From NCBI RefSeq assembly GCF_000714435.1, contig NZ_JJMW01000041.1:124001-188000 (forward strand): a DNA stretch of 64,000 nt, given 5' to 3'. Positions 29,211-38,389 of the stretch are shown piece after piece. Source of the DNA: Exiguobacterium alkaliphilum 12/1. Its GTDB lineage: Bacteria > Bacillota > Bacilli > Exiguobacteriales > Exiguobacteriaceae. Each line of letters begins with the position of its first letter. The first letter of the stretch is position 1. A model generated the notes under the pieces. The model did no database searches. It was not told where the DNA came from and worked only from the letters and a program-made list of their open reading frames with translations. Position numbers and translations under genes: made by a program.

Positions 29211-30095
29211 TTACATTTGGCGCAACCGGTTGATCCGTTCGACCGGATTCGGGTGTGTCGACAACAGCCCGCTAATCTTTTTCTTCAACGGGTCGGAGAA
29301 ATAAAGCGGGGCCGACGCACTCGACGCTTCTTTCACCGGTGTCTCGACGTTGGCAATCTTCTCGAGCGCCGAAGCGAGCGCTTCCGGGTTACGCGTCAGC
29401 TCCGCCCCGCTCGCGTCCGCTAAAAATTCGCGATTTCTTGAAATCGCCAAATTGATGAGCGTCGCGATAATCGGCGCAAGGACGAGCAGGACGAGCCCGA
29501 CGATCAAAAAAATCGGGTTTTGATTGTTGTCACGCCGTCCGCCGACACTGCGAAAGAATAGCATCCGTGACCCGATATCACTCATGATGGCGATGACCGA
29601 GACGAGCGCGAGCGTGACCGTCGATAGACGGACATCGTAATTCTTAATGTGCGCGACCTCGTGGGCGACCACCCCTTCGACCTCTTCCCGCGACAGACGG
29701 TCAAGTAGACCCGTCGTGACCGCGACGGCCGCCTTTTCCGGCTTAAGTCCGGTCGCGAACGCGTTCGGGGACGGGTCGTTGATGATGAAGACGCGCGGCA
29801 TCGGGATGCGGGCGACCATCGCCATGTTCTCGACCGTGTGCCATAAGAAGCGATGCTGTTCGACCGAAGTGATTTCTTTCGCATGGTTCATTCGCATGAC
29901 GATCCCCGTACTCGACATGATGACGATGCCGACATAAAACAACGAGAAGACCGGTGTGAAAATGAGTCCCGGCAAGGCGTCCCCATAGTTGATATACGAA
30001 ATCGCTGCTCCAACGAGTAAGACGAATAAGACAAATCCGGTGACGATCAATACCGTCTTCACTTTGTTTTTACGAATCTGTTCATAAAGGAGCAT
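29211..30095 (-). CDS. htpX: HtpX-like M48 membrane metalloprotease
   Basis: 294 residues from the ATG at 30095 (GAGGTG upstream; a GTG at 30104 is part of that ribosome site). Two N-terminal membrane helices, then the zinc motif VAHEVAHIKNYD with the third ligand region SRNREFLADASGAELT, and a second pair of helices. It degrades misfolded membrane proteins. Sixteen bases after lemA; this pair is common. Confidence 0.93.
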   Translation of the reverse strand: MLLYEQIRKNKVKTVLIVTGFVLFVLLVGAAISYINYGDALPGLIFTPVFSLFYVGIVIMSSTGIVMRMNHAKEITSVEQHRFLWHTVENMAMVARIPMPRVFIINDPSPNAFATGLKPEKAAVAVTTGLLDRLSREEVEGVVAHEVAHIKNYDVRLSTVTLALVSVIAIMSDIGSRMLFFRSVGGRRDNNQNPIFLIVGLVLLVLAPIIATLINLAISRNREFLADASGAELTRNPEALASALEKIANVETPVKEASSASAPLYFSDPLKKKISGLLSTHPNPVERINRLRQM

Positions 30096-30110
30096 CGCTG
30101 GCACCTCGCA

Positions 30111-30656
30111 TTAGAACGAGACGCGAACGTTCTCGCGTTCTTCCTCTCGCGCCTCGAGCATGTCACGCTTCTCAAAATGATGGAGTGAGGCGATGACGTT
30201 CGTCGGCACCGATTCGATTTTTGTATTATATTTCATGACCGTATTGTTATAGAGTTGTCTTGAATACGCGACTTTGTTTTCCGTTTGCGTCAACTCTTCT
30301 TGGAGCATCTTGAAGTTCTCGTTCGCTTTCAAGTCAGGGTATGCCTCGCGAAGCGCGAATAGATTTTTCAGGGCGCCGCTCAACTGATCGTTTATTTCCA
30401 TCTGTTCTTGCCGCGTCGACCTTGCTCCCATTTGATTACGGAGTTCGACGACTTTCGCGAGCGTCTCTTCTTCATGTTTGGCGTACCCTTTCACCGTCTC
30501 GACCAAGTTCGGAATCAAGTCGTAGCGACGTCTCAGCTGTACGTCGATTTGGGCCCACGCCTCATCGACCCAATTTCGATACTTCACTAATCCGTTATAA
30601 GCCGAGAAATAAATGACGGCCAGCAAGATGATGACGCCTAATCCAATCCATAACAT
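30111..30656 (-). CDS. lemA: LemA family protein
   Basis: 181 residues. One N-terminal membrane helix (MLWIGLGVIILLAVIYF), then a long helical domain with the family segment YRNWVDEAWAQIDVQLRRR and DLIPNLVETVKGYA. Function unknown; nearly always near HtpX or a similar membrane protein. GAGGTG before the ATG; first gene of lemA-htpX. Confidence 0.93.
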   Translation of the reverse strand: MLWIGLGVIILLAVIYFSAYNGLVKYRNWVDEAWAQIDVQLRRRYDLIPNLVETVKGYAKHEEETLAKVVELRNQMGARSTRQEQMEINDQLSGALKNLFALREAYPDLKANENFKMLQEELTQTENKVAYSRQLYNNTVMKYNTKIESVPTNVIASLHHFEKRDMLEAREEERENVRVSF

Positions 30657-30704
30657 ATTCCTGCACCTCGTTTCTTAAATTCACTGCTGTTCTAATTCCC
30701 TTTC

Positions 30705-30725
30705 ATCGTATACGATAAGCTTATC
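30705..30725. repeat. two overlapping perfect palindromes between lemA and the M20 gene
   Basis: ATCGTATACGAT (30705-30716) and GATAAGCTTATC (30714-30725) share three bases. They lie about 50 bases upstream of the lemA start and could be operators. No matching regulator is visible nearby. Confidence 0.4.
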
Positions 30726-30886
30726 TTTTACAAAAATAAGGAAAAGACACAGTCTAGGCTGAATCATGTCAACAAATCGTCATCAAAAAGGAAGAGTGGG
30801 ACCGCCGTGCAACTGTGAAAGGCGACGCCCATGCCGTTTGGCAGCATATTTGACCGACCATTATATGTAGGATTGGAGTGTTCTCG

Positions 30887-32068
30887 ATGTTTGTCACAAC
30901 GCTTGATGCTAGACTGACCGATTTATATGAAGAGATGGTGACGCTACGCCGTCATTTCCATCAACATCCCGAACTCTCATTCGAGGAACAGGAGACGCCC
31001 CGTTTCATCGCGCGTTATTTACGCGACCTCGGCCTTGACGTCCGAGAAGGGGTCGGTGGCAATGGCGTCGTCGGGCGTATCAAAGGTGGGAACGGACCGA
31101 CGATTGCGTTCCGGGCCGACTTTGATGCCTTGCCGATTCAAGACTTGAAAGACGTTCCGTATCGCTCCAAAGTGAACGGCGCGATGCACGCATGTGGTCA
31201 TGACGCGCATACGGCGTCGCTCCTCGTGCTCGCCAAAGTGCTCGCCGAGGCCGAGTTGCCAGGAGATGTCGTCTTGATTCACCAGTTCGCCGAAGAACTC
31301 GCCCCAGGTGGCGCCAAACCGATGATTGCAGATCGTTGTCTCGACGGTGTCGACTATATATACGGCGTCCACATTTGGACGCCGCTTCCGTTCGGGACGA
31401 TCGGCATCAAGACCGGCCCGATTATGGCGGCAGCCGACCGTTTCGAACTGACGATTAAAGGCAAAGGCGGTCATGGGGCCATCCCGCACCATACGATTGA
31501 TTCGCTCATGGTCGGCGTCAACGTCGCGAGCCAACTCCAACAAATCGTGAGTCGCCGCGTCGACCCGCTCGAACCGGCCGTCTTGACCATCGGGACGTTC
31601 GAATCGGGACAGGCGTTCAACGTCATCGCAGACGAAGCCCGCCTCTCTGGAACCGTCCGTACGTTTAATCCGGACACGCAAACCCGCATCATGGAAGACA
31701 TGGAGCGCATCATCGCCACGACATGTGCCGGGGCAGGGGCCGATTACGAGTTGAACTATATTCAAGGCTACCCTGCCGTCATCAATCATCCGATGGAAAC
31801 AACGCACGTGCGTCATTCGGCCGTGAACGTGGTCGGCAGTGCCGGCGTCATCGAGATGTCCCCGCTCATGGTCGGGGAGGATTTCGCCTATTACTTGCAA
31901 CACGTCCCGGGCAGCTTCTTTTTCGCCGGCGCCGGTAACCCCGAGCGCGATGCGATTTTCCCGCACCACCACCCTCGCTTTGACATCGACGAACGGGCGA
32001 TGCTCCTTATGGCCCGCATCTTGATGAACGCCGCGTTTGAGACGTGGGAAGAGACAAAAGAGGAATGA
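30887..32068 (+). CDS. M20 family amidohydrolase
   Basis: 393 residues from the ATG at 30887 (GGAG eight bases ahead). A metal-dependent amidohydrolase of the N-acyl-amino-acid/hippurate type: HACGHDAHTASLL (metal Cys/His), IHQFAEELAPGGAK (catalytic Glu), IYGVHIWTPLPFG and the C-terminal metal His in FPHHHPRFDID. Dimerisation lid domain at about 185-300. Expected to release amino acids from N-acyl derivatives in the cytosol; precise substrate unknown. Confidence 0.92.
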   Translation: MFVTTLDARLTDLYEEMVTLRRHFHQHPELSFEEQETPRFIARYLRDLGLDVREGVGGNGVVGRIKGGNGPTIAFRADFDALPIQDLKDVPYRSKVNGAMHACGHDAHTASLLVLAKVLAEAELPGDVVLIHQFAEELAPGGAKPMIADRCLDGVDYIYGVHIWTPLPFGTIGIKTGPIMAAADRFELTIKGKGGHGAIPHHTIDSLMVGVNVASQLQQIVSRRVDPLEPAVLTIGTFESGQAFNVIADEARLSGTVRTFNPDTQTRIMEDMERIIATTCAGAGADYELNYIQGYPAVINHPMETTHVRHSAVNVVGSAGVIEMSPLMVGEDFAYYLQHVPGSFFFAGAGNPERDAIFPHHHPRFDIDERAMLLMARILMNAAFETWEETKEE

Positions 32069-32096
32069 CGCGACGTCGCGTCATTCCTCTTTTTCT
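32056..32096. terminator. bidirectional terminator
   Basis: AAAAGAGGAATGACGCGACG meets its complement ending CATTCCTCTTTTT, a near-perfect palindrome at the ends of convergent genes. Confidence 0.9.
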
Positions 32097-33403
32097 TCTG
32101 GCAAAATTGAGATGAGGACTTGGTCGACCCGTTTCCCATCCATGTCGACGACTTCAAAACGTAGGCCATACGCCTCGACGATGTCTCCGCGTTTCGGAAA
32201 GTCACCAAGCGTGTAGATGACGAGTCCGGCGAGCGTATGATACGCGTTGCGTCCTTCGTCAAATCGCGCGTCACGGATGCCGAGCGTCCGCTTCAAGTCC
32301 TCGATGCTGAGGAGTCCATCGGCTAAATACGTGCCGTCTTCCCGACGAACGACGTCAGGCGCCTCTTCTTCAATCATCACTTCCCCGACAATCTCTTCAA
32401 GAATATCAAACAACGTGACCAGTCCGAGGAACCCGCCATACTCATCTAAGACGAAGGCGATGGGCGATCCGGTCTGTTGCATCATTTGAAGGACTTGGCT
32501 CGCTTCGCGTTGCTTCGGGACGATCAGTGGCTGTTTGATTTGTTTTAAAATGTCCGACGGCGCCGCGAGTTCCGGCAACATCAACACGTCACGGACATCA
32601 ACGTATCCGACGAACTCATCGAGCGTCCCGCGTCCGACGGGGAGTTTGTTATGTCTACTTTCATATACAGCGGCTTTGATGTCGGCCATCGAGTCTTCGA
32701 TATCAATCCATTCAAGTGTCGTCCGCGGTTGCATCAGTTCATAAATCAATTGGTCATGAAACGCAAACACGCGCTCGACTTGCTGCACTTCTTCATGCGC
32801 AAACTGTCCTTGTTGCGCTCCTTCGAATAACAGTTGCTTGATTTCAAGTTCTGTCTCCCCATCTGTCCGTTCTGCCTTCAACCCGAGCAATTTGAACAAG
32901 AACAGCGTCGATTTCGATAGAATCCAAATGAATGGACGCATCACTTTACTGAACAAGTCGAGCGCCGGGATAATCGCCATCGTCACCCGTTCCGGTGCGA
33001 CGAGCGCGATTCGCTTCGGGACGAGCTCCCCGATGATGAGGGAGAGGTACGTGATCACGGTGACGACGAGCACATATCCGACTGTCGACGCCGACTGTGC
33101 GCTCATGCCGAGCTGTTCAAACGCGTTCCCGACCGGAGTCGAAAACCTGGCACCCCCGTATGCCCCGTTGATGATCCCAATCAACGTGATTCCGACTTGG
33201 ACGGTCGAGAGCAGGTCTGTCGGGTCTTTTGAATACTTCAATGCGATTTGCGCGCTCCGCTTCCCTCGATTCGCCTCGACTTCGAGCTTCGACGGCTTCG
33301 ACGAGATGAGCGCGATTTCGGTCATTGCGAAGATCCCGTTCAACACAATCAAAAACAAGACGATCATTAAGTCAATCCATATGGAAGAGCCCACCGTATT
33401 CAT
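32081..33403 (-). CDS. CNNM/CorC-type membrane protein (DUF21, CBS pair, CorC_HlyC)
   Basis: 440 residues. DUF21 membrane domain (residues 1-200, four helices: LIVLNGIFAMTEIALISS, IGELVPKRIAL), two CBS domains (about 205-340: MQPRTTLEWIDIED, AFVLDEYGGFLGLVTLFDI) and a C-terminal CorC_HlyC domain. Family members affect magnesium or other cation efflux. Start is uncertain: an ATG at 33403 abuts GAGGTG, while a GTG at 33394 has better spacing. Confidence 0.9.
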   Translation of the reverse strand: MNTVGSSIWIDLMIVLFLIVLNGIFAMTEIALISSKPSKLEVEANRGKRSAQIALKYSKDPTDLLSTVQVGITLIGIINGAYGGARFSTPVGNAFEQLGMSAQSASTVGYVLVVTVITYLSLIIGELVPKRIALVAPERVTMAIIPALDLFSKVMRPFIWILSKSTLFLFKLLGLKAERTDGETELEIKQLLFEGAQQGQFAHEEVQQVERVFAFHDQLIYELMQPRTTLEWIDIEDSMADIKAAVYESRHNKLPVGRGTLDEFVGYVDVRDVLMLPELAAPSDILKQIKQPLIVPKQREASQVLQMMQQTGSPIAFVLDEYGGFLGLVTLFDILEEIVGEVMIEEEAPDVVRREDGTYLADGLLSIEDLKRTLGIRDARFDEGRNAYHTLAGLVIYTLGDFPKRGDIVEAYGLRFEVVDMDGKRVDQVLISILPEEKEE

Positions 33404-33467
33404 CACCTCTATAGTTATTTCAGTTCACTTTATCCATCATACGTCTCTGTACCCGTTTTGTGCACGA

Positions 33468-33493
33468 AAAAAGCCACTCCTTCAAGCGGCTTC
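33468..33493 (-). terminator. terminator after the YdcZ-family gene
   Basis: On the minus strand AAGCCGCTTGAAGGAG is followed by TGGCTTTTTTCG: a short stem that overlaps the stop codon and ends in T's. Confidence 0.6.
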
Positions 33494-33952
33494 CTTCATC
33501 GACTCACGCGCGAGCGCCGTCGCTTGTGACTGTTTGAAAATCACGACGCCGAGGAGCAAGATCATCAAGCCGATGACTTGTCCAGGTGCCAACGTAAGTT
33601 GCGGCATGCCGAACGCACCGAATAAGTCGACGCCGAGCGCCCAAATCAATTGCGACACGAGGATGACCGACACCGACAACGTCGGACCGAGCAGCTGGAT
33701 GCTGCGCATGACACAAAAGACGACGCCCACCCCGAGCAGCCCGCCAAGTGCATAGATGGGTGAGACGTCCCGAATGCCCGCAAGGTCTCCACCGAACAGA
33801 AGGAGCGGTACGAGCGACCCAACGAGCCCGACGATAAAGACGAGCACCGTCGTCGCCCACGCCCCGAGATGGACGTTCATTTTCGCATTGACGGCCGCTT
33901 GTACACTGATGAACGCACCCGCGATGGCCGAACAGATGATTCCAATTACCAT
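33482..33952 (-). CDS. YdcZ/DUF606-type DMT membrane protein
   Basis: 156 residues with five membrane helices. This half-size DMT family usually works as a pair; a homologue lies at 34649-35074 on the far side of the Crp/Fnr gene. Both begin with similar helices (GIICSAIAGAFISVQAAVNAK here; GIIFALLSGTFIALQG there). Substrate unknown. Last gene of the unit YdcZ - Crp - YdcZ. Confidence 0.85.
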   Translation of the reverse strand: MVIGIICSAIAGAFISVQAAVNAKMNVHLGAWATTVLVFIVGLVGSLVPLLLFGGDLAGIRDVSPIYALGGLLGVGVVFCVMRSIQLLGPTLSVSVILVSQLIWALGVDLFGAFGMPQLTLAPGQVIGLMILLLGVVIFKQSQATALARESMKEAA

Positions 33953-33963
33953 GAAGATTCTCC

Positions 33964-34635
33964 TTATTCATAGAGCATGCCATTGGCACGCTGCTTTAAT
34001 CGTTCCATATCCAAAATCTTGACTTGCTTCCGTGTCCGTTCGACGAGTCCTTCGTCCGCGAACGCCTGGAGCGTCCGGTTCAGATGTCGATAGCTCGTCC
34101 CGAGCCATTCGGCCACTTCTTTTCGCTTCAATTGACTCATCTCGGATTGAAACAAGTCGTTCCCGGCCTCGCTGAGCGAGACGAGATAGCCGGCGAGTCG
34201 TTCCTCGAGCGTCGACATCAAATGGTTCGACGAGGCGTTCGCTTCGATAAATAGCTTCTCTGACACGCCACGAAGCAAATGTTCGGTAAATTCGATCGTC
34301 CGGTTGTATGTTTTCAATACCTCAAACGGGATGCGCAGACAGACGACCGTCCCGACCGCTTCGACGGTATGGAGCACGTGACGTCCGCTTGCGTATTCGA
34401 TATCGCCAATCAACGTCGGTGCGGCTTTCAAGCGGAGGAGCCGCAACTTGCCTTCCTCACTGAGCGTATAGATTTTGACGCGTCCTTCTAAGACGACGAA
34501 CAACGAATCGATCACGCCGTCGTTCGCGCAAAGCATCGCTCCCGAAGGAAACGTGACGATCGAGGAAGCAGCGAGTGTCTGTCCCGAGAACAAATGGTGC
34601 CAACCGAGCCGATGTAGCGCAGCCTCTACTTTCAT
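33964..34635 (-). CDS. Crp/Fnr family transcriptional regulator
   Basis: 223 residues from the ATG at 34635 (GAGGAG six bases ahead). N-terminal cyclic-nucleotide-binding-like beta roll (about 15-125) with SLFVVLEGRVKIYT, dimer helix, and a C-terminal winged HTH: LKRKEVAEWLGTSYRHLNRTLQAFADEGLV. No Cys cluster for an FeS centre. The effector is unknown. Lying between two YdcZ-like transporter genes, it probably controls them. Confidence 0.9.
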   Translation of the reverse strand: MKVEAALHRLGWHHLFSGQTLAASSIVTFPSGAMLCANDGVIDSLFVVLEGRVKIYTLSEEGKLRLLRLKAAPTLIGDIEYASGRHVLHTVEAVGTVVCLRIPFEVLKTYNRTIEFTEHLLRGVSEKLFIEANASSNHLMSTLEERLAGYLVSLSEAGNDLFQSEMSQLKRKEVAEWLGTSYRHLNRTLQAFADEGLVERTRKQVKILDMERLKQRANGMLYE

Positions 34636-34648
34636 CTCCATCTCCTCC

Positions 34649-35074
34649 TCATGTGAACGTGTAGACGCCAATCCCGATGACCATCAGGCCGAGCCCGATG
34701 ACCTGCCCTCCGGTGACCGGTTTTTTCGCGACACCGAACCATCCGTTCGAATCAATGATAAACGCTCCCATCAACTGCGCGACGAGTAAGACACAAATCG
34801 CCCACGTCACCCCGAGTTGTTGAATCGCCGTCAATTCACCAAAGACGACAAAGACACCGAACAACCCGCCTAGACTGTAGTACCAAGGCACGCGACGAAA
34901 CGCGGTCAAATCGCCATCACGCTTGAACGCGTAGATGAATAACGCCAGCACCAATCCGACGAGGTGGACGATGGTGACCGACAACCATGCCCCGACCGCA
35001 TAGCCGAGTTTGGCGTTGAAGATGCCCTGCAACGCGATGAACGTGCCCGAGAGCAACGCAAAAATGATTCCCAT
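34649..35074 (-). CDS. second YdcZ/DUF606-type DMT membrane protein
   Basis: 141 residues from the ATG at 35074, which has GGGGGAATAGGG upstream. Five membrane helices, paralogous to the protein at 33482. The two may form an antiparallel heterodimer, as known for small DMT transporters (inference). Start of the three-gene unit. Confidence 0.85.
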   Translation of the reverse strand: MGIIFALLSGTFIALQGIFNAKLGYAVGAWLSVTIVHLVGLVLALFIYAFKRDGDLTAFRRVPWYYSLGGLFGVFVVFGELTAIQQLGVTWAICVLLVAQLMGAFIIDSNGWFGVAKKPVTGGQVIGLGLMVIGIGVYTFT

Positions 35075-35140
35075 CCCTATTCCCCCTGTCTCTTCGTCTG
35101 ACTGTACGGGAGAATGAATCGTTTGAAAAGGACATATGTC

Positions 35141-35181
35141 CGAAAAAAAAGACAATCTAGGCGATTGCCCAGATTGTCCAT
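35141..35181 (-). terminator. terminator of the DJ-1/Hsp31 gene
   Basis: GACAATCTGGGCAATCGCC and its partner around AGATTGTC form a stem followed by eight T's on the minus strand. Confidence 0.88.
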
Positions 35182-35185
35182 GTCG

Positions 35186-35845
35186 TTAGTTGAGTAATTT
35201 GACGACTTCTTCTGCTACGCGTTCAGACGATTGTGGGTTTTGTCCCGTGACGAGACGTTCGTCGACCGCGACGTTGACCGCCCAGTTGTCGGCCCCATCG
35301 AACTTGCCGCCCTTTTCACGCAGTGCCGATTCAAGCAAGAACGGCACAGCGGATTCAAGTTGCATTTCCCGCTCTTCGGCGTCGGTGAAGCCGGTCACTT
35401 GTTTGTCTTTGACGAGCGGTTCCCCGTTGCTCAACGTGACGTTGACGAGGCCGATTGGGCCGTGACAAACGGCGGCGACGACGTTCCCACTCTCATATAC
35501 GTCACGGACGACACGTTGAAGCGTCTCACTGTCCGGGAAATCGACGACCGTTCCATGTCCACCAGGAAGGAACACGGCATCATACGAATCATCCGCGACT
35601 TGGTCAAGTCGGACCGTATTTTTCAACAAGGTTTGTGTATCTAAAATCTCTTGTGACAAGCCGTCCTCGAGACTGTTCGCATCGATTGGCACGTCTCCGC
35701 CCTCGATACTCGCGACCGTCACTTTGTATCCTTGTTTCTCAAATTGAAGATATGGTGCGGCGAACTCCTCGAGCCAAAGCCCGGTAGCATGACCGTTCTC
35801 TAGTTTATCGGCAGACGTCGCAATGATCAATACATGTTTAGCCAT
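35186..35845 (-). CDS. DJ-1/PfpI family protein, Hsp31/glyoxalase III-like
   Basis: 219 residues. Nucleophile elbow VAAVCHGPIGL with Cys127-His128 and an acidic partner near residue 26 (GLWLEEF), the arrangement of Hsp31-type chaperone/glyoxalase III proteins that convert methylglyoxal to lactate without cofactor. FLPGGHGTVVDF is typical. AAGGAGG precedes the ATG. Methylglyoxal synthase is encoded 8 kb away, which makes a detoxification role attractive but unproven. Confidence 0.88.
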   Translation of the reverse strand: MAKHVLIIATSADKLENGHATGLWLEEFAAPYLQFEKQGYKVTVASIEGGDVPIDANSLEDGLSQEILDTQTLLKNTVRLDQVADDSYDAVFLPGGHGTVVDFPDSETLQRVVRDVYESGNVVAAVCHGPIGLVNVTLSNGEPLVKDKQVTGFTDAEEREMQLESAVPFLLESALREKGGKFDGADNWAVNVAVDERLVTGQNPQSSERVAEEVVKLLN

Positions 35846-35964
35846 CGTTCATTCCTCCTTCAGAAAGTTACATACGACATAGTTGTTCCCCGTCTCCTCT
35901 CGTTCAAACCATCAAACGCGTTAGGAAATCGGGACGTGTCTCTTTTTTCGACCAGGTCATTTTT

Positions 35965-35998
35965 TACGGACGGGCCCTCCGTATCGGGCGGCTATACT
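35965..35998 (+). promoter_or_regulatory. inverted repeat at a promoter-like -10 before a microprotein gene
   Basis: TACGGA-N7-TCCGTA (35965-35983) is a perfect inverted repeat. TATACT (35993-35998) follows at -10 distance and the repeat covers the -35 position. It looks like an operator. Confidence 0.4.
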
Positions 35999-36027
35999 GT
36001 ACCCATCAGCTCATAGGAGGGGTCATC

Positions 36028-36120
36028 GTGACGAAATCGATACTCGAATGGGGATTTGTTGCCGTCGCCGCTTTGATTGTGCTACTCATCGTCCTCGGAA
36101 GTACACTATGCACGCTGTGA
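36028..36120 (+). CDS. 30-residue hydrophobic microprotein
   Basis: GTG start with TAGGAGGGG upstream; 30 residues. Begins MTKSILEWG, then a hydrophobic helix (FVAVAALIVLLIVLG) and ends STLCTL with one cysteine. It would be a single-pass membrane peptide. It has the same length as the microprotein at 15159 but no shared sequence. Its only neighbour on the same strand is glycerol dehydrogenase, 107 bases on. Confidence 0.5.
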   Translation: MTKSILEWGFVAVAALIVLLIVLGSTLCTL

Positions 36121-36226
36121 CGCTCGTTCACGGAGCTGTCACGCGAATATCCGTTTACCGTACGCCTGAAATCGGGAACATCTTTACTGTTGTCCATCGC
36201 CATTTCACTTCGAAAGGATGTTGATT

Positions 36227-37333
36227 ATGTCAGAACGCGTTTTCATCAGTCCAGCCAAGTATGTGCAAGGGAAGAACACGATTGACCAGCTCGGGAAGCA
36301 TGTGGGCCATTTCGGCTCGAAAGCGCTGTTGATTGCCGACGATATCGTCTGGCGCATCATCGGGGACCGCGTGACGACCGCTCTTTCCGCAAGCGACGTC
36401 GAGACGGAGAAGGCCGACTTTGTCGGCGAGGCGTCTCGTCATGAAATCGAACGGATTGCCGCTTCCGCAAAAGAGAATCATGTGTCGTTCGTCATCGGCA
36501 TGGGTGGCGGCAAGACGCTCGATACGGCAAAAGCGGTCGCCGATGAGCTTAACGCTCGCATCGTCATCGTTCCGACGATTGCCTCGACGGATGCACCGAC
36601 GAGCGCCTTATCCGTCATCTATACGGATGAAGGGAATTTCGAGACGTATCGTTTTTATAAGAAGAATCCAGACCTCGTGCTCGTCGACACGAAGTTGATT
36701 GCCGAGGCACCGGCCCGCTTCCTCGCCTCAGGCATTGCGGACGCCCTCGCGACGTGGGTCGAAGTGCGGAGCGTCCTCGCATTTGGCGGGAAGACGATGG
36801 CCGGCGGTGTCCCGACCATCGCGGCCGAAGCGATTGCGAAACGCTGTGAAGAAGTGCTGTTCGACTATGGGATCCTAGCGTACGAGTCGGTGCAGGCGAA
36901 AGTCGTCACGCCGGCGCTCGAAGCTGTCGTCGAGGCGAACACGTTACTCAGCGGCCTCGGCTTCGAAAGCGGCGGTCTGGCGGCGGCCCATGCCATCCAT
37001 AACGGGTTCACGGCACTCGACGGGGACATCCACCATTTGACCCACGGCGAAAAAGTCGCGTTCGGCACACTCGTGCAGCTCGCGCTCGAAGGACGGACAC
37101 AAGAAGAGTTTGAGCGGTACGTCGCCCTATACATGGCGCTTGATTTACCGGTCACGCTCGAGGATGTGAAATTGAAGGACGCCTCACGAGAAGATATCCT
37201 GAAAGTCGGACAAGCGGCCACCGCAGAAGGCGAGACGATTCATAGCGGCTTTGACGTCACACCAGAAGAAGTCGCGGACGCCATCATCGCGGCCGATCGG
37301 TACGCCCGTTTGTATCAAGCGAAACAGCGATAA
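36227..37333 (+). CDS. gldA: glycerol dehydrogenase
   Basis: 368 residues from the ATG at 36227 (AAAGG about nine bases ahead; an ATG at 36218 touches that site). Iron-type alcohol dehydrogenase fold: [15 protein letters not shown] (NAD), [17 protein letters not shown], and zinc ligands in [20 protein letters not shown] and [10 protein letters not shown]. Oxidises glycerol to dihydroxyacetone with NAD. A terminator follows. Confidence 0.94.
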   Translation: MSERVFISPAKYVQGKNTIDQLGKHVGHFGSKALLIADDIVWRIIGDRVTTALSASDVETEKADFVGEASRHEIERIAASAKENHVSFVIGMGGGKTLDTAKAVADELNARIVIVPTIASTDAPTSALSVIYTDEGNFETYRFYKKNPDLVLVDTKLIAEAPARFLASGIADALATWVEVRSVLAFGGKTMAGGVPTIAAEAIAKRCEEVLFDYGILAYESVQAKVVTPALEAVVEANTLLSGLGFESGGLAAAHAIHNGFTALDGDIHHLTHGEKVAFGTLVQLALEGRTQEEFERYVALYMALDLPVTLEDVKLKDASREDILKVGQAATAEGETIHSGFDVTPEEVADAIIAADRYARLYQAKQR

Positions 37334-37374
37334 CAAAAACGAGGATCAGCGCACGGGCTGTTCCTCGTTCTTTT
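37334..37374. terminator. bidirectional terminator
   Basis: AACGAGGA (37338-37345) pairs with TCCTCGTT (37362-37369), with A and T tracts on the two sides, between convergent genes. Confidence 0.75.
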
Positions 37375-37822
37375 GTTTCGGGGAGGCGATGAACGTCAAC
37401 AGGATGCCGACGACCATGCAACTGACGGTCAATATGAAAAACGTCAGTTGGTTCGCGTAAATGATGTTCGTGAACTGATTCCAACCTGTCGCATAGGCCG
37501 CATTCGTCGACTCCTGAATCCCATCACGGAGTGCGTTCGCCTGATCCATATTGACCGTCAGCGCGAACGCTGCCATGGCGATGCCGCCGATGATGAGCCC
37601 GATTCGCCCGAGCGGATGGACCGTTTGCACCGTTCGACGCGCGAGCCGAATCGTGATCCAAACGAACAATAGCGCGAACGGCCAGCCGATGAGGAGAACG
37701 AGCACGTACGGGTTCCCTTCCCCTGCCGGCTCCGTGTACGATGCCGTCATCGTTTCACCGAGCTTGAATAAAACGAACGTGATCAGCGTGATGATGAACC
37801 ACGCCTTGATTAACTTTTCCAT
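37346..37822 (-). CDS. membrane protein of unknown function
   Basis: 158 residues with four membrane helices (about 5-22, 38-58, 75-95, 125-145) and a basic C-terminus. I do not recognise the family. GAGGTG precedes the ATG. Confidence 0.75.
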   Translation of the reverse strand: MEKLIKAWFIITLITFVLFKLGETMTASYTEPAGEGNPYVLVLLIGWPFALLFVWITIRLARRTVQTVHPLGRIGLIIGGIAMAAFALTVNMDQANALRDGIQESTNAAYATGWNQFTNIIYANQLTFFILTVSCMVVGILLTFIASPKQKNEEQPVR

Positions 37823-37844
37823 GACTTCACCTCGCCCTCAGTAT

Positions 37845-37878
37845 AACAAAACACCGCATGCCTCGGCATACGGTGTTC
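37845..37878 (-). terminator. terminator after the 72-residue membrane protein gene
   Basis: ACACCGTATGCC and GGCATGCGGTGT form a stem on the minus strand, followed by TTTTGTTAT. Confidence 0.8.
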
Positions 37879-37880
37879 GC

Positions 37881-38099
37881 TCATGACTTCGGACGAATCG
37901 CGTAATAAATCAGGATGACGAGCCACGTCCAAATCCCGGTGAAAATTCCGAGAATCCCGATGATGAAGAATCCAAGCGGAATCATCGACTTCGTACGATT
38001 GTAATCTTTCCACATGTCCGATAGCCCTTTGATGTTGAAATACAAAAAGGCAAAGAACAAAATGAGCAATAAAAGCGGTAAGCCGAAAATGAGTTCCAT
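37881..38099 (-). CDS. small two-helix membrane protein
   Basis: 72 residues with two hydrophobic helices (about 3-24 and 42-65) joined by a basic, charged loop (DMWKDYNRTKS). Starts MELIFGLP, ends IRPKS. Good ribosome site (AGGAG). Family unknown. Confidence 0.7.
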   Translation of the reverse strand: MELIFGLPLLLLILFFAFLYFNIKGLSDMWKDYNRTKSMIPLGFFIIGILGIFTGIWTWLVILIYYAIRPKS

Positions 38100-38389
38100 A
38101 CGATCACTCCTTTCTTGTCCCGACCGTTCTCGTTAGTTCAAGTGTACCGCGCTCATGCGTACGGCGCATCGGGCTGCGGCCGTATGCATCTATGGTCATG
38201 AGGCGGATACGCTCGTACTCTATTCCCTAAAAGTTTCTCTTTTCAACATTTGAAATAAAGAGAAAACGAAATAAATGATTGTTTGAAGAGTCACCGTCGA
38301 TGCGTTGACGGCGAGCAGGAAGCAATAAACCGGAGCCGACTTCACGCTATACTAGAAGATGTACGATACTTGTGAAGGGGGAACCGAGG

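Noticed and set aside
31019..31972. Open frame of 317 codons on the minus strand inside the M20 gene
   Set aside because: No ribosome site, and the opposite frame encodes a complete amidohydrolase with all metal motifs; high GC leaves the antisense frame open.
36006..36203. 65-codon minus-strand frame between DJ-1 and gldA
   Set aside because: No ribosome site; the plus strand has a better microprotein candidate with GGAGG.
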